This document shows, in pieces, positions 1-8,190 of a stretch of 35,958 nt of DNA (positions within the stretch are counted from its first letter, which is position 1; every line of letters starts with the position of its first letter). Source of the DNA: Clostridia bacterium. Lineage in GTDB: Bacteria > Bacillota > Clostridia > TANB77 > UBA1234. The notes below the pieces were generated by a model. That model was not told where the DNA came from. It saw only the letters and a program-made list of their open reading frames with translations, and made no database searches. The DNA is taken from assembly GCA_017469465.1 (NCBI GenBank), contig JAFUGH010000039.1, positions 1-35,958 on the forward strand. Reading direction: 5' to 3'. The translations under genes were made by a program, and so were the position numbers.

Positions 1-30
1 AATGGGTGCACAATGGGGACGTCTATTAAA

Positions 31-149
31 TGTGCATTCAGCCAAAATCCTCCGTCCCTATTGGTCGAAAAAAAGCCAAAATCCTCCGTCCCTATTGGTC
101 GAAAATCCTCCATCTCCGTCCCCAAGGTCTAACCGACAAATTGTAATTT
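31..149. repeat. Terminal inverted repeat, left copy
   Basis: This stretch matches the reverse complement of 35837-35956 with about two substitutions and one indel. Inside it a ~33-bp unit (GCCAAAATCCTCCGTCCC followed by TATTGGTCGAAAA) occurs twice in tandem, then a partial third unit reading CCTCCATCTCCGTCCCC. The outermost TGTGCA (31-36) faces an inverted TGCACA at 7-12. The inner edge, ending TTGTAATTT, supplies the first bases of the -35 box of the next gene. GGGGACGG-type repeats are familiar as multicopy intergenic elements of Clostridia, sometimes associated with REP-associated Y1 transposases. That link is recollection and no transposase is present here. Confidence 0.85.
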
Positions 150-176
150 GCATGAAGAAAAATATTTGGATATAAT
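148..176 (+). promoter_or_regulatory. Sigma-A promoter of the ArsR-type gene
   Basis: A -35 TTGCAT (148-153) and -10 TATAAT (171-176) are separated by 17 bases. The -35 begins on the last two bases of the terminal repeat, so the repeat abuts this promoter. Confidence 0.6.
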
Positions 177-207
177 ATAATTAATATTTTGATATGGAGT
201 GATGTTT

Positions 208-561
208 ATGTTAGAAAATCGTTGTGATTGTAAACCTTTAGATGAAAAAATGGTTGTGCAAGCGAGAAAAAGAATGCCAGATTACAGTGATATAAGTGAT
301 TTATCTGATTTCTTTAAAGTAATGGGAGATAGCACACGTTTGCAACTTTTAATGGCTCTTCAAATAGGGGAATTTTGTGTATCAGATTTATCTTTTTTAT
401 TGAATATGACTCGTAGTGCAATATCACACCAATTAAAAGCACTTAGAATATCTAAATTAATTAAATCGAGAAAAGAGGGCAAGACAGTGTTTTATTCTCT
501 TGATGATGATCATATTAAAGGAATACTTGAAAAATCTTTAGAGCATATCCAAGAAAAATAA
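208..561 (+). CDS. ArsR/SmtB-family metal-sensing repressor
   Basis: This is a 117-residue winged-helix repressor of the ArsR/SmtB family. Such dimers bind operator DNA and release it on metal binding. The helix-turn-helix is clear (CVSDLSFLLNMTRSAISHQL, then KALR and a KEGKTVFYSL wing). The C-terminal helix keeps the D-x-H-x10-H-x2-E pattern (DDHIKGILEKSLEHIQE) that forms the alpha5 zinc site in SmtB/CzrA. The N-terminus has a CDC motif (Cys6, Cys8), and the first Cys of the CadC ELCVCDL motif remains while the second is Ser. The start at 208 fits GGAG at 196-199; GTG 199 and ATG 202 lie too close to it. No metal transporter is adjacent. The gene has its own promoter and the next gene has a separate one. 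The regulated metal is inferred to be Zn-like. Confidence 0.88.
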   Translation: MLENRCDCKPLDEKMVVQARKRMPDYSDISDLSDFFKVMGDSTRLQLLMALQIGEFCVSDLSFLLNMTRSAISHQLKALRISKLIKSRKEGKTVFYSLDDDHIKGILEKSLEHIQEK

Positions 562-578
562 ACATTTTATGTTTACCA

Positions 579-607
579 TTGTAATTTTACCTAATTTGTG
601 GTATACT
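579..607 (+). promoter_or_regulatory. Promoter of the obg leader transcript
   Basis: TTGTAA (579-584) and TATACT (602-607) with a 17-base spacer predict a start near 613-614. That leaves a leader of about 190 nt before obg. Confidence 0.65.
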
Positions 608-612
608 ACTTG

Positions 613-2076
<1,464 letters not shown>

Positions 2077-2150
2077 TAAAAACATTGCACGTCATCATTT
2101 TTATGATAAAATATAATAGAAACAAATGAAGAGAACGGAGGAATAATAAA

Positions 2151-2414
2151 ATGCAAATAGGAATCGATACAATATCAGCATATGTTATAGGAATTATTTT
2201 TGCAATAGTATTAATATATTTTATGCTAAAATCAGCCCAAAAAATTACATTTATTTTACTAAATGTATTGTTTGGAGGAGCGTTATTCATCATACTAAAT
2301 ATTTTTAATTTACAGCTTCCAGTGAACTTCCTTACTGTTTTGCTAACATGCCTATTGGGGGTACCTGGAGTTATTCTTATTATTATCATGAAATTTGTTT
2401 TAGGAGTGTTGTAA
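2151..2414 (+). CDS. bofA: BofA-family membrane protein (pro-sigma-K processing inhibitor-like)
   Basis: This 87-residue protein has two to three hydrophobic segments and the BofA signature near the C-terminus (LPVNFLTVLLTCLLGVPGVI). In Bacillus, BofA holds the SpoIVFB protease inactive in the forespore membrane until the sigma-K checkpoint is released. Homologues occur widely in Clostridia, where the role is less certain. The start follows ACGGAGG with normal spacing. The TAA stop overlaps the ATG of murJ by one base, so the two are translationally coupled. The gene suggests a spore-forming lineage but does not prove that this organism sporulates. Confidence 0.85.
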   Translation: MQIGIDTISAYVIGIIFAIVLIYFMLKSAQKITFILLNVLFGGALFIILNIFNLQLPVNFLTVLLTCLLGVPGVILIIIMKFVLGVL

Positions 2415-3952
2415 TGAAAAAAAATATTATTAAGACTTTTGCGTTTATGTTTAGTGCAATGTTTTTAGCAAAGATATTGGGACTAGTAAGAAATATAGTT
2501 TTTGCAAATTTTTATGGAACGGGGTTTGAAGCAACCGCGTTTTTTACTGCTTCTCGAATTCCTTTACAGTTATTAGATTTAACTTTAGGCGCAGCAATAT
2601 CTTCTACATTCATACCAGTGTTTAATGAATATATGCAAAAGAATGGAAAAGAACGAGCGATACATTTCGCAAGTAATTTTTTAAATGTTATTATTATTAT
2701 TTCACTAGTATTATCAATACTTGGAATGATATTTGCAGCACCAATTGTAAAATTTATTTCTCCTAATTTAGATCCTACAACAATGGAACTAACAGTTTCT
2801 CTTGCTAGAATTTTGTTCCCTGTTTTGCTGTTTACAGCAGTTGCGTACGTTTTCGTTGGATTTTTGCAATCGATGGAGGAGTTTAATATCCCAGCAATTA
2901 TTAGTGTAGTTTCAAATGGATTACTAATTTTATATTTGTTAATTTTTAATGATAAATTTGGTGTACAAGGCGTTGCAGTTGCGATGCTTATTGGTTGGGG
3001 AACGCAAATAATAGTGCAACTTCCAGCAGCATTAAAAAAAGGATTTAAGTATCAATTAAAAGTAGATTTTAAAGAGGAAGGATTAAAGAAAGTTGTAAAA
3101 TTAGCAATTCCAATTTTAATTAGTTCATGGGTTCAACCGATTAATAACATAGTTAATTTACGCTTAGCATCTGGTTTAGAAGGTGGTCAAGCAGTTTCGG
3201 CAATTGAATATGCTTATACACTTTACTTAATCATTGTTGGAGTTTTTTCATATACATTGTCAAACATTATATTTCCATCCCTTTCAAAACTAAGTGCGAG
3301 TAATGACGAGAAGCAATTTAAAGATATCATCAAGAGAGCAATTAGCATTTCCATATTTTTTATTATTCCAATGTCAGTTGGAATTGGTTTATTGAGTAAA
3401 GATATTATTAGCTTGATTTATGAAAGAGGAGAATTTACAGTAAGTTCAACTAATTATACAGCTGCAGCATTACAATTTTATGCAATAGGAATGATAGGAT
3501 ATGGTTTGATGGAAGTATTGAATAAAACATTTTATGCAAGACAAGATGCAAAAACACCAATGTTTATTAGTGGTTTTGCAATTATATTGAATATTTGTTT
3601 AAGTATTTTTTTAGTAAAAATAATGGGATATACGGGACTTCCACTTGCAGCTTCTATTACGTCTATTTTAACAACTGTTATTATGTTGGTAATAATTAAC
3701 AAGAAAATTAACGGAATTGTGGATAAAGAAACGTTAAAAGAAACAATAAAAACAATTATTTCAGCAATGGCAATGGGGGTAATAGTTTATTTTGTGAAAA
3801 CAATAGATCTACCTTTGATAATATCTCTTGCCGTTGCAGTTATTTTAGGTATTGTAATATATCTTATAGTGGAAATATTTTTAAAATCAGATATAATTAA
3901 AGTAGGATTAGAAATGCTTAAAAGCAAAATTAATAAAAATAATGAGAGATAA
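2414..3952 (+). CDS. murJ: Lipid II flippase MurJ (MviN family)
   Basis: The 512-residue polytopic protein belongs to the MOP superfamily and flips lipid II across the cytoplasmic membrane during peptidoglycan synthesis. Early family motifs are present (KTFAFMFSAMFLAKILGLVR, then NIVFANFYGTG and AFFTASRIP), and about 14 hydrophobic helices run to the end. The ATG at 2414 is chosen because AGGAG (2402-2406) precedes it by seven bases and it overlaps the bofA stop. The frame stays open 22 codons further upstream, but that part lies inside bofA. A bidirectional terminator follows at 4012-4049. Confidence 0.94.
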   Translation: MKKNIIKTFAFMFSAMFLAKILGLVRNIVFANFYGTGFEATAFFTASRIPLQLLDLTLGAAISSTFIPVFNEYMQKNGKERAIHFASNFLNVIIIISLVLSILGMIFAAPIVKFISPNLDPTTMELTVSLARILFPVLLFTAVAYVFVGFLQSMEEFNIPAIISVVSNGLLILYLLIFNDKFGVQGVAVAMLIGWGTQIIVQLPAALKKGFKYQLKVDFKEEGLKKVVKLAIPILISSWVQPINNIVNLRLASGLEGGQAVSAIEYAYTLYLIIVGVFSYTLSNIIFPSLSKLSASNDEKQFKDIIKRAISISIFFIIPMSVGIGLLSKDIISLIYERGEFTVSSTNYTAAALQFYAIGMIGYGLMEVLNKTFYARQDAKTPMFISGFAIILNICLSIFLVKIMGYTGLPLAASITSILTTVIMLVIINKKINGIVDKETLKETIKTIISAMAMGVIVYFVKTIDLPLIISLAVAVILGIVIYLIVEIFLKSDIIKVGLEMLKSKINKNNER

Positions 3953-4011
3953 GGGCACTTTGTACTAGGTATTTATGTGGGTTTGAATCCAAAATATCGC
4001 CCTCAAAAAAA

Positions 4012-4049
4012 ACACCAAACATAACTGACGTTATATTTGGTGTTTTTTT
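4012..4049. terminator. Bidirectional terminator between murJ and tRNA-Ser
   Basis: A 14-bp stem (4012-4025 with 4030-4043, one G-T pair) around a TGAC loop is flanked by T-run on one side and A-run on the other. It can end murJ on the plus strand and the tRNA on the minus strand. Confidence 0.85.
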
Positions 4050-4050
4050 A

Positions 4051-4141
4051 TGGCGGAGTGGGTGGGATTCGAACCCACGTGCAGCTTGCGCCACCAACTG
4101 ATTTCGAGTCAGCACCGTTATGACCACTTCGGCACCACTCC
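4051..4141 (-). tRNA. tRNA-Ser (anticodon CGA)
   Basis: This is a 91-nt class II tRNA with a long variable arm. The acceptor stem is GGAGTGG/CCACTCC, the discriminator is G, the CCA end is encoded and the T-loop is GTTCGAATC. The seven-base anticodon loop CTCGAAA gives CGA, which reads UCG serine codons. It lies convergent to murJ and shares its terminator. Confidence 0.9.
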
Positions 4142-4253
4142 ATAAATTGAGGTCACAAAATGAATTATAAAATAAATATAAAAAATATTCAATATAATAA
4201 AAGAATTATTATAAAATTTATCATCAGTATGATATAAATTTTGCTTTTAGGTA

Positions 4254-4282
4254 TTGACAAATTAGCATTGTCCGTTTATACT
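4254..4282 (+). promoter_or_regulatory. Promoter of tRNA-Met
   Basis: Consensus TTGACA (4254-4259) and TATACT (4277-4282) have a 17-base spacer and lie 15 bases before the tRNA. Confidence 0.85.
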
Positions 4283-4297
4283 AAATAAGTACGAGAT

Positions 4298-4374
4298 GGC
4301 GGAGTAGCTCAGTTGGCTAGAGCGCCCGGTTCATACCCGGTAGGTCATGAGTTCAAATCTCTTCTCCGCTACCA
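4298..4374 (+). tRNA. tRNA-Met (anticodon CAT)
   Basis: This is a 77-nt tRNA with acceptor GGCGGAG/CTCCGCT, an encoded CCA, D-stem GCTC/GAGC and anticodon loop TTCATAC. It lacks the CGCGGGG-type 5' end of initiator tRNA, so elongator Met is likeliest. A CAT-anticodon Ile tRNA (lysidine-modified) cannot be excluded. The anticodon stem has a C-T mismatch at 27-43 and the T-stem a T-T mismatch. Confidence 0.88.
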
Positions 4375-4378
4375 CATT

Positions 4379-4415
4379 AAAAGGTTTGCCGTTTAAAAGC
4401 AAACCTTTTATTTTT
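4379..4415 (+). terminator. Terminator after tRNA-Met
   Basis: An 11-bp perfect stem (4379-4389 with 4399-4409, AAAAGGTTTGC/GCAAACCTTTT) runs into a T-rich tail. Confidence 0.85.
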
Positions 4416-4427
4416 AGATATTAATCT

Positions 4428-4501
4428 GCGGGTGTAGTTTAATGGTAGAATCCCATGCTTCCGACCTGGTGGTCCGGGTTCGATTCCCGGTACCCGCTCC
4501 A
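4428..4501 (+). tRNA. tRNA-Gly (anticodon TCC)
   Basis: This is a 74-nt tRNA with acceptor GCGGGTG/TACCCGC, an encoded CCA and T-arm CCGGG/CCCGG. The anticodon loop CTTCCGA gives TCC (Gly GGA/GGG). The anticodon stem contains one T-C mismatch. No separate promoter is evident between the preceding terminator and this gene. Confidence 0.88.
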
Positions 4502-4517
4502 AAATGTTTTTTCTCGA

Positions 4518-4546
4518 ACTCTAGCATTTTGCTAGGGTCCTTTTTT
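4518..4546 (+). terminator. Terminator after tRNA-Gly
   Basis: ACTCTAGCA (4518-4526) pairs with TGCTAGGGT (4530-4538) with one G-T pair, followed by CC and six T. Confidence 0.85.
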
Positions 4547-4571
4547 GGATGTAACTGAAAATTATGTTACA

Positions 4572-5066
4572 TCAAAAAGGGGTGTCCCTTTTTGCTAAAC
4601 TATCCTCAACAGTTTTAAAAAACTCATCTAACTCAGTTTCAACCTTTTGATATCCTTGTGGATACATCATATATCCATTAGCACTGATGGATTGGCCATT
4701 TTTATAAGTAATTCTTAGAGTAAAATTATTTCCATCCATTACATTTGAGTTTGATTGTTCAAAACCATTCCAGAGTGCTAGATGATTGTCTCGAATTATT
4801 TTCTCTAATTCTTTTAAAAACATTGTGTCTACTACCTCTAACAATTTGACATCTTTATCGGCTCTATATGAAAAAGTCTCTTTTTTATAATAAACGGTAT
4901 CATTTTCTATATACAATTCTTGTTCAATTGCTCCACCTAAACTGTATCCTCTTGAAAAACGAAAATGTAGTATTTCATTGTCGGGTGGATTCCCACATTT
5001 TTTAATACGAAAGAATATAATTGCTAAAATAATGATGATTAACACAGTAATATACCATACTTTCAT
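4572..5066 (-). CDS. Membrane-anchored protein of unknown function
   Basis: I do not recognise this 164-residue protein. It has one N-terminal membrane helix (about residues 4-20, TVLIIIILAIIFF) followed by RIKKCG and a soluble, probably extracytoplasmic domain with alternating beta-like strands (NNFTLRITYKNGQSISANGY, then MMYPQGYQKV). There is no lipobox, because the Cys lies after the basic stretch that follows the helix. The start at 5066 is preferred because AAGGAG precedes it by seven bases; the frame continues 16 codons upstream over the promoter. The gene stands alone with its own promoter and a terminator at its stop codon. Confidence 0.75.
   Translation of the reverse strand: MKVWYITVLIIIILAIIFFRIKKCGNPPDNEILHFRFSRGYSLGGAIEQELYIENDTVYYKKETFSYRADKDVKLLEVVDTMFLKELEKIIRDNHLALWNGFEQSNSNVMDGNNFTLRITYKNGQSISANGYMMYPQGYQKVETELDEFFKTVEDSLAKRDTPF
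4574..4593 (-). terminator. Terminator overlapping the end of the minus-strand gene
   Basis: On the minus strand AAAAAGGG, ACA and CCCCTTTTT form a hairpin ending in five T. The last codons (RDTPF) and the first base of the TGA stop lie inside it. A longer palindrome (GATGTAAC/GTTACATC) lies just beyond it. Confidence 0.65.
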
Positions 5067-5085
5067 TGAATCACTCCTTAAAAAT

Positions 5086-5114
5086 ATTCTATACATTTCT
5101 TGAGGTATTGTCAA
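5086..5114 (-). promoter_or_regulatory. Promoter of the minus-strand membrane protein gene
   Basis: Read on the minus strand, TTGACA (5114-5109) and TAGAAT (5091-5086) have a 17-base spacer. Confidence 0.65.
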
Positions 5115-5139
5115 TCTTCAGGTTGCTTGGATACTTCGA

Positions 5140-5175
5140 AAAAGGCTAGTCAGATTTTTATTTGACTAGCCTTTT
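5140..5175 (+). terminator. Hairpin with T-tail upstream of the three-gene operon
   Basis: A 13-bp perfect stem (AAAAGGCTAGTCA at 5140-5152 with TGACTAGCCTTTT at 5163-5175) has the form of an intrinsic terminator on either strand. No gene ends here on the plus strand. Its right arm contains the -35 of the next promoter. Confidence 0.7.
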
Positions 5176-5189
5176 ATTCATGATATAAT
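5162..5189 (+). promoter_or_regulatory. Promoter of the 5221-7052 operon
   Basis: TTGACT (5162-5167), inside the hairpin arm, and TATAAT (5184-5189) have a 16-base spacer. Transcription would start about 25 bases before the first gene. Confidence 0.6.
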
Positions 5190-5220
5190 AAACGTGATAC
5201 TATAAAGAGAAAGGATGGAT

Positions 5221-5730
5221 ATGACTATGAATCAAACAAAATTAATTCAAATCAATCATTTGCCGGAGAATGTAGAAGAGTTAAAAGCAATGTTAGGAGA
5301 GTATACGTCGTCTCCTTTTAAAATGGCGGCTCTGTCAGTAGCAGTTTTTTGTCACTGGGAGAAAAACGCTACAGAAACGATAGAAATGTTAAATCTCATC
5401 AAAGGACCAAATCCTATATCACCAATGGATCAACAATTTATACGTGATAGACTTGGTGGCAAAGGATATGTTGTAAGATCTTATTTTAAAGGAACTAGTC
5501 CGGAAAATGATTATACTTTAACGGCAACACCTTATGTGGTTGAAGTGAGTGATAATCCATATTCCTACCAAAATGAAAATTATGCAACGTTGTACTTAAC
5601 ATCATCAGGAGCAGATTCTCCTCGTCCAATTACGCTTCGTTTGAAACCAAGTACAGGAGAATGGTTTTTGTGGGAGCACACTTTCTTGGCGGATATTCGT
5701 GTTCCAAAGTCAATGGATGGATGGGCGTAA
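5221..5730 (+). CDS. Unknown cytoplasmic protein, possibly DUF6935 family
   Basis: This is a 169-residue soluble protein with no signal peptide or membrane helix. The C-terminal half has a distinctive motif set: FKGTSPENDYTL, YVVEVSDNPYSY, SGADSPRPITLRLKPSTGEW and FLWEHTFLADIRVP. From memory this resembles the uncharacterised DUF6935 family of Clostridia; that assignment is unverified and carries no known function. In-frame ATGs lie at 5215, 5221 and 5227. The GAAAGGA site best fits 5221. It is the first gene of a three-gene operon transcribed from 5162-5189. Confidence 0.7.
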   Translation: MTMNQTKLIQINHLPENVEELKAMLGEYTSSPFKMAALSVAVFCHWEKNATETIEMLNLIKGPNPISPMDQQFIRDRLGGKGYVVRSYFKGTSPENDYTLTATPYVVEVSDNPYSYQNENYATLYLTSSGADSPRPITLRLKPSTGEWFLWEHTFLADIRVPKSMDGWA

Positions 5731-5766
5731 TATTCACTCGAAATTTGCGAAGGGAATGTGATAAAA

Positions 5767-6408
5767 ATGATGATAGAACGTTGTCAGTATTATGATGCTA
5801 CTGAAAAGATGCTATGGACCATTGCAGTAGAAGATGAAAATGTTGTAATGACGAAAGGAAAAAATGAAAAGAAGGCAGTCCCTAAAGAGTATATTAAAAA
5901 TTTAGACATTTTTTTTGGCACTCATACGTGGGAAGAATGGAAAGTATTTTCAGTAAAAGAAACTAGTGGAGATAAAAATAGCATTACTTTGATAGGTGAA
6001 GGTAATGAATGCATTTTAGAAGAGTTACCTATGGAGGAGCAAAAGGTTTTTGAAGACTTGTATCATTATTTTGAAGCGTATTTTGAAAAAGAAATAAAAT
6101 CAATTACACTCTCATTTCATTCTTTTGATGGTGGTGGACCAGAGTATTGGCTAGAAATAGAAGAAAAAGGAATCTTTACGTGGTACTCTCAGAGACATTA
6201 TTATAATGCCGACCATGAAAATCTTTGTGGTGCAGGATATGATGTTGAATTTTCATTGTATCCTTTGAGAAAAGGAACAGCAACGGCAATATTAACAGGA
6301 GATTCTCCAATTTGTCCAGAACCAGTAAGAAAAATAACAGTGGAAGTCAAAGATGATTTTACAATGGAGCATCAGGTTGAAACATTGGATATTCGAAGAC
6401 AAGGATAA
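5767..6408 (+). CDS. Unknown protein with C-terminal chagasin/Ig-like beta domain
   Basis: This 213-residue product has no signal peptide. Residues about 115-210 form a beta-rich unit with ITLSFHSFDGGGPEYWLEI, then CGAGYDVEFSLYPL and RKGTATAILTG. This pattern recalls the chagasin-like/Ig-fold domains common in uncharacterised Clostridia proteins (an aromatic-rich core and a KxGxTxxxL strand). The N-terminal half is not recognised. ATG 5767 is preferred over GTG 5758, which sits too close to the AAGGGA site. It is the second gene of the operon, and 36 bases separate it from the first. An inhibitor or binding role is only a guess. Confidence 0.65.
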   Translation: MMIERCQYYDATEKMLWTIAVEDENVVMTKGKNEKKAVPKEYIKNLDIFFGTHTWEEWKVFSVKETSGDKNSITLIGEGNECILEELPMEEQKVFEDLYHYFEAYFEKEIKSITLSFHSFDGGGPEYWLEIEEKGIFTWYSQRHYYNADHENLCGAGYDVEFSLYPLRKGTATAILTGDSPICPEPVRKITVEVKDDFTMEHQVETLDIRRQG

Positions 6409-6437
6409 AATAGATTAATGAGGAAGGAAGAAAGAAT

Positions 6438-7052
6438 ATGTGTCAGTCAGTATTAAATGGTGCTTGGGAAGAGCCGGGCGTCATTGGCATTCGCATTGAA
6501 ATTGATGAACCTAATATTACGGTGTTATGGAGAAATGCGCCAGTATTAATGACAAAATTCCAGCGACACGAAACAAAAGAAGGCATTGAATTGATTCTTC
6601 ATCAAACAGGACTAAGGTATGAACAGGCTACTTCGGATTATGCGACATTGACAAAACTTTTTTATCATGATGGAAAGTTGGAAATGGTAGAAGAATTTCC
6701 AATTACAGGTACTAGCAGTTGCACCTTGCAGAAAACAGAAAACTCCCGTTATGGTAATTATCTTATTGTGGATGAACTATTGGAACAATTAGAAGGTGAA
6801 TGGGAATCCGAAGACAAGATTTATCAATTGCAATTTCATAAAGATGTGTTGATATTAGAAGGAAGAACGTGTCCTATTCATATGCTACAAGCAAAAGGAC
6901 AGAGGGGTGGAAGATATCGAATTGTGGACCAAGATTCTTCTCATTATGAATTGCCGTCGTTCTATAGTTTGGAATATGAAAATGGCGTGATTTATGCACA
7001 AGAGAAGATACTGGATGCAAAGCCAGTCGTCATTGTGTTTCATAAAAAATAA
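6438..7052 (+). CDS. Unknown soluble protein, third gene of operon
   Basis: This 204-residue protein is not recognised. It has no signal peptide or membrane segment and is rich in predicted beta strands. The N-terminus (LNGAWEEPG...IRIEIDEPNITVLWRNAPVL) and middle (LEGEWESEDKIYQLQFHKDV) both show a G-x-W-E pattern followed by strands, suggesting two repeats of a small beta-barrel or lipocalin-like unit. That is a reading of the pattern and not a family match. An AGGAAGGAAGAA ribosome site precedes the ATG. It lies 29 bases after the second gene and closes the operon; the terminator at 7148-7184 follows. Confidence 0.65.
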   Translation: MCQSVLNGAWEEPGVIGIRIEIDEPNITVLWRNAPVLMTKFQRHETKEGIELILHQTGLRYEQATSDYATLTKLFYHDGKLEMVEEFPITGTSSCTLQKTENSRYGNYLIVDELLEQLEGEWESEDKIYQLQFHKDVLILEGRTCPIHMLQAKGQRGGRYRIVDQDSSHYELPSFYSLEYENGVIYAQEKILDAKPVVIVFHKK

Positions 7053-7147
7053 TAGGATAAGCATAAGCCATTTACTGTTTGATTCAGAAGTTGTAGAAGA
7101 TGTAGAAATTGCCTATGCAATTATGCGTAACAAGTGTAGGTGACATT

Positions 7148-7184
7148 AAAGCGTGAGAACTTTTAATTAAGTCTCACGCTTTTT
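7148..7184 (+). terminator. Terminator of the unknown three-gene operon
   Basis: AAAGCGTGAGA (7148-7158) pairs perfectly with TCTCACGCTTT (7172-7182), with five T at the 3' side. Confidence 0.8.
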
Positions 7185-7312
7185 GTTAATCATTATTCAT
7201 AGGGAAACTCTAAAGAATTGGAATATAAATGTAAGTCACTCGATTTTTCAATTGCTTCGGTAAACATTCTTCGATAACTGTGATTTCCAAGTTACTTTGT
7301 TGAAAATCAAAT

Positions 7313-7341
7313 TTGACTGTCAGCAGAGAATTATATATAAT
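7313..7341 (+). promoter_or_regulatory. Promoter of the HD-domain gene
   Basis: TTGACT (7313-7318) and TATAAT (7336-7341) have a 17-base spacer, giving a leader of about 75 nt. Confidence 0.65.
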
Positions 7342-7424
7342 TTAAAAAGATGTAATGAAAATAGTAATGTCATGTTAAAAATTGTAATACCATTAATATT
7401 TTATATATACGAGGGGGAAAGAGA

Positions 7425-8066
7425 ATGAATGAAGAATTGATTGAAAGAACGATAGATAGAGCTAAGGATTTTTTTCAAAATGAATTTAGTGGGCATGATT
7501 TTTGGCATACATTGAGAGTATATAATAATGCAAAGGCAATTGCTGAAAAAGAAGAATGTGATAAGGAAATTGTATGCCTTGCAGCGCTTCTTCATGATTT
7601 TGATGATATTAAAATAACTAATAGTACCAAAGAATTAGAAAACGCTACTCAGTGGCTTAGGGCAAATGAGTATTCCGAGGAAAGAATCAATTGGATTAAG
7701 GAAATAATTAATACAATTTCTTTTAAGGGCACAGATACCAAAGTTCCAAAATCAATTGAAGGAAAGATTGTACAGGATGCAGATAGATTAGATGCTATAG
7801 GTGCAATAGGCATTGCAAGAACATTTGCATATGGTGGAGCACATGGAAGAGAAATTTGGAATCCGAATGAACAGTATAGAGAAGACATGAATGAAGAACA
7901 ATATAGAATTCATAAGAGTTCTTCCATTAATCATTTTTATGAAAAACTTTTAAAATTGAAAAATATGATGAATACAAATACCGCTAGACAAATGGCAGAA
8001 TCAAGGCATCAATATATGGAAGAATTTTTAAAGGAGTTTTATGGTGAATGGAATGGCAATATGTAA
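7425..8066 (+). CDS. HD-domain phosphohydrolase (YedJ-like)
   Basis: This 213-residue soluble protein is of the HD superfamily, metal-dependent phosphohydrolases. The metal ligands are visible: His28 in SGHDFWHTLRV, the His57-Asp58 pair in AALLHDFDD, and the distal Asp in QDADRLDAIGAIGIART (118-123). The arrangement and length match the YedJ-like group, whose natural substrate is not firmly known to me. A GAGGGGGAAAG site precedes the ATG. The gene has its own promoter and no close partner, since the next gene starts 124 bases downstream with its own -10. Confidence 0.87.
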   Translation: MNEELIERTIDRAKDFFQNEFSGHDFWHTLRVYNNAKAIAEKEECDKEIVCLAALLHDFDDIKITNSTKELENATQWLRANEYSEERINWIKEIINTISFKGTDTKVPKSIEGKIVQDADRLDAIGAIGIARTFAYGGAHGREIWNPNEQYREDMNEEQYRIHKSSSINHFYEKLLKLKNMMNTNTARQMAESRHQYMEEFLKEFYGEWNGNM

Positions 8067-8145
8067 TTCTAATTGTTAATATGGAAACTTTTCTGAATAG
8101 ATTTTTACCCATCTATTAAAAATGCTAGTATATTTTTTTTCAATA

Positions 8146-8154
8146 TGATATAAT
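8146..8154 (+). promoter_or_regulatory. Extended -10 promoter of the HerA-like gene
   Basis: TGATATAAT is an extended -10 (TG-n-TATAAT). No good -35 is present, which is typical of this promoter type. Confidence 0.5.
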
Positions 8155-8190
8155 GCAAATACAGGAAAACTTCGAAAGGAGAAAATATAA

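Larger units (their letters stand above)
7053..7424. other. 372-bp gap with terminator, promoter and short coding-like remnant
   Basis: Immediately after the operon a frame runs on to a TGA at about 7142-7144 without a plausible start (its end reads DSEVVEDVEIAYAIMRNKCR). It may be a decayed gene end or chance. The terminator at 7148-7184 and the promoter at 7313-7341 account for most of the rest. I see nothing else in 7185-7312. Confidence 0.4.

Noticed and set aside
31..149. CRISPR array or transposon end
   Set aside because: Only two to three tandem units without unique spacers are present, so it is not CRISPR. The window between the inverted copies holds essential genes and no transposase, so they are not transposon ends of this block.
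3930..4127. 65-codon minus-strand frame over the tRNA-Ser gene
   Set aside because: It is the reading of the tRNA and terminator sequences, with no ribosome site.
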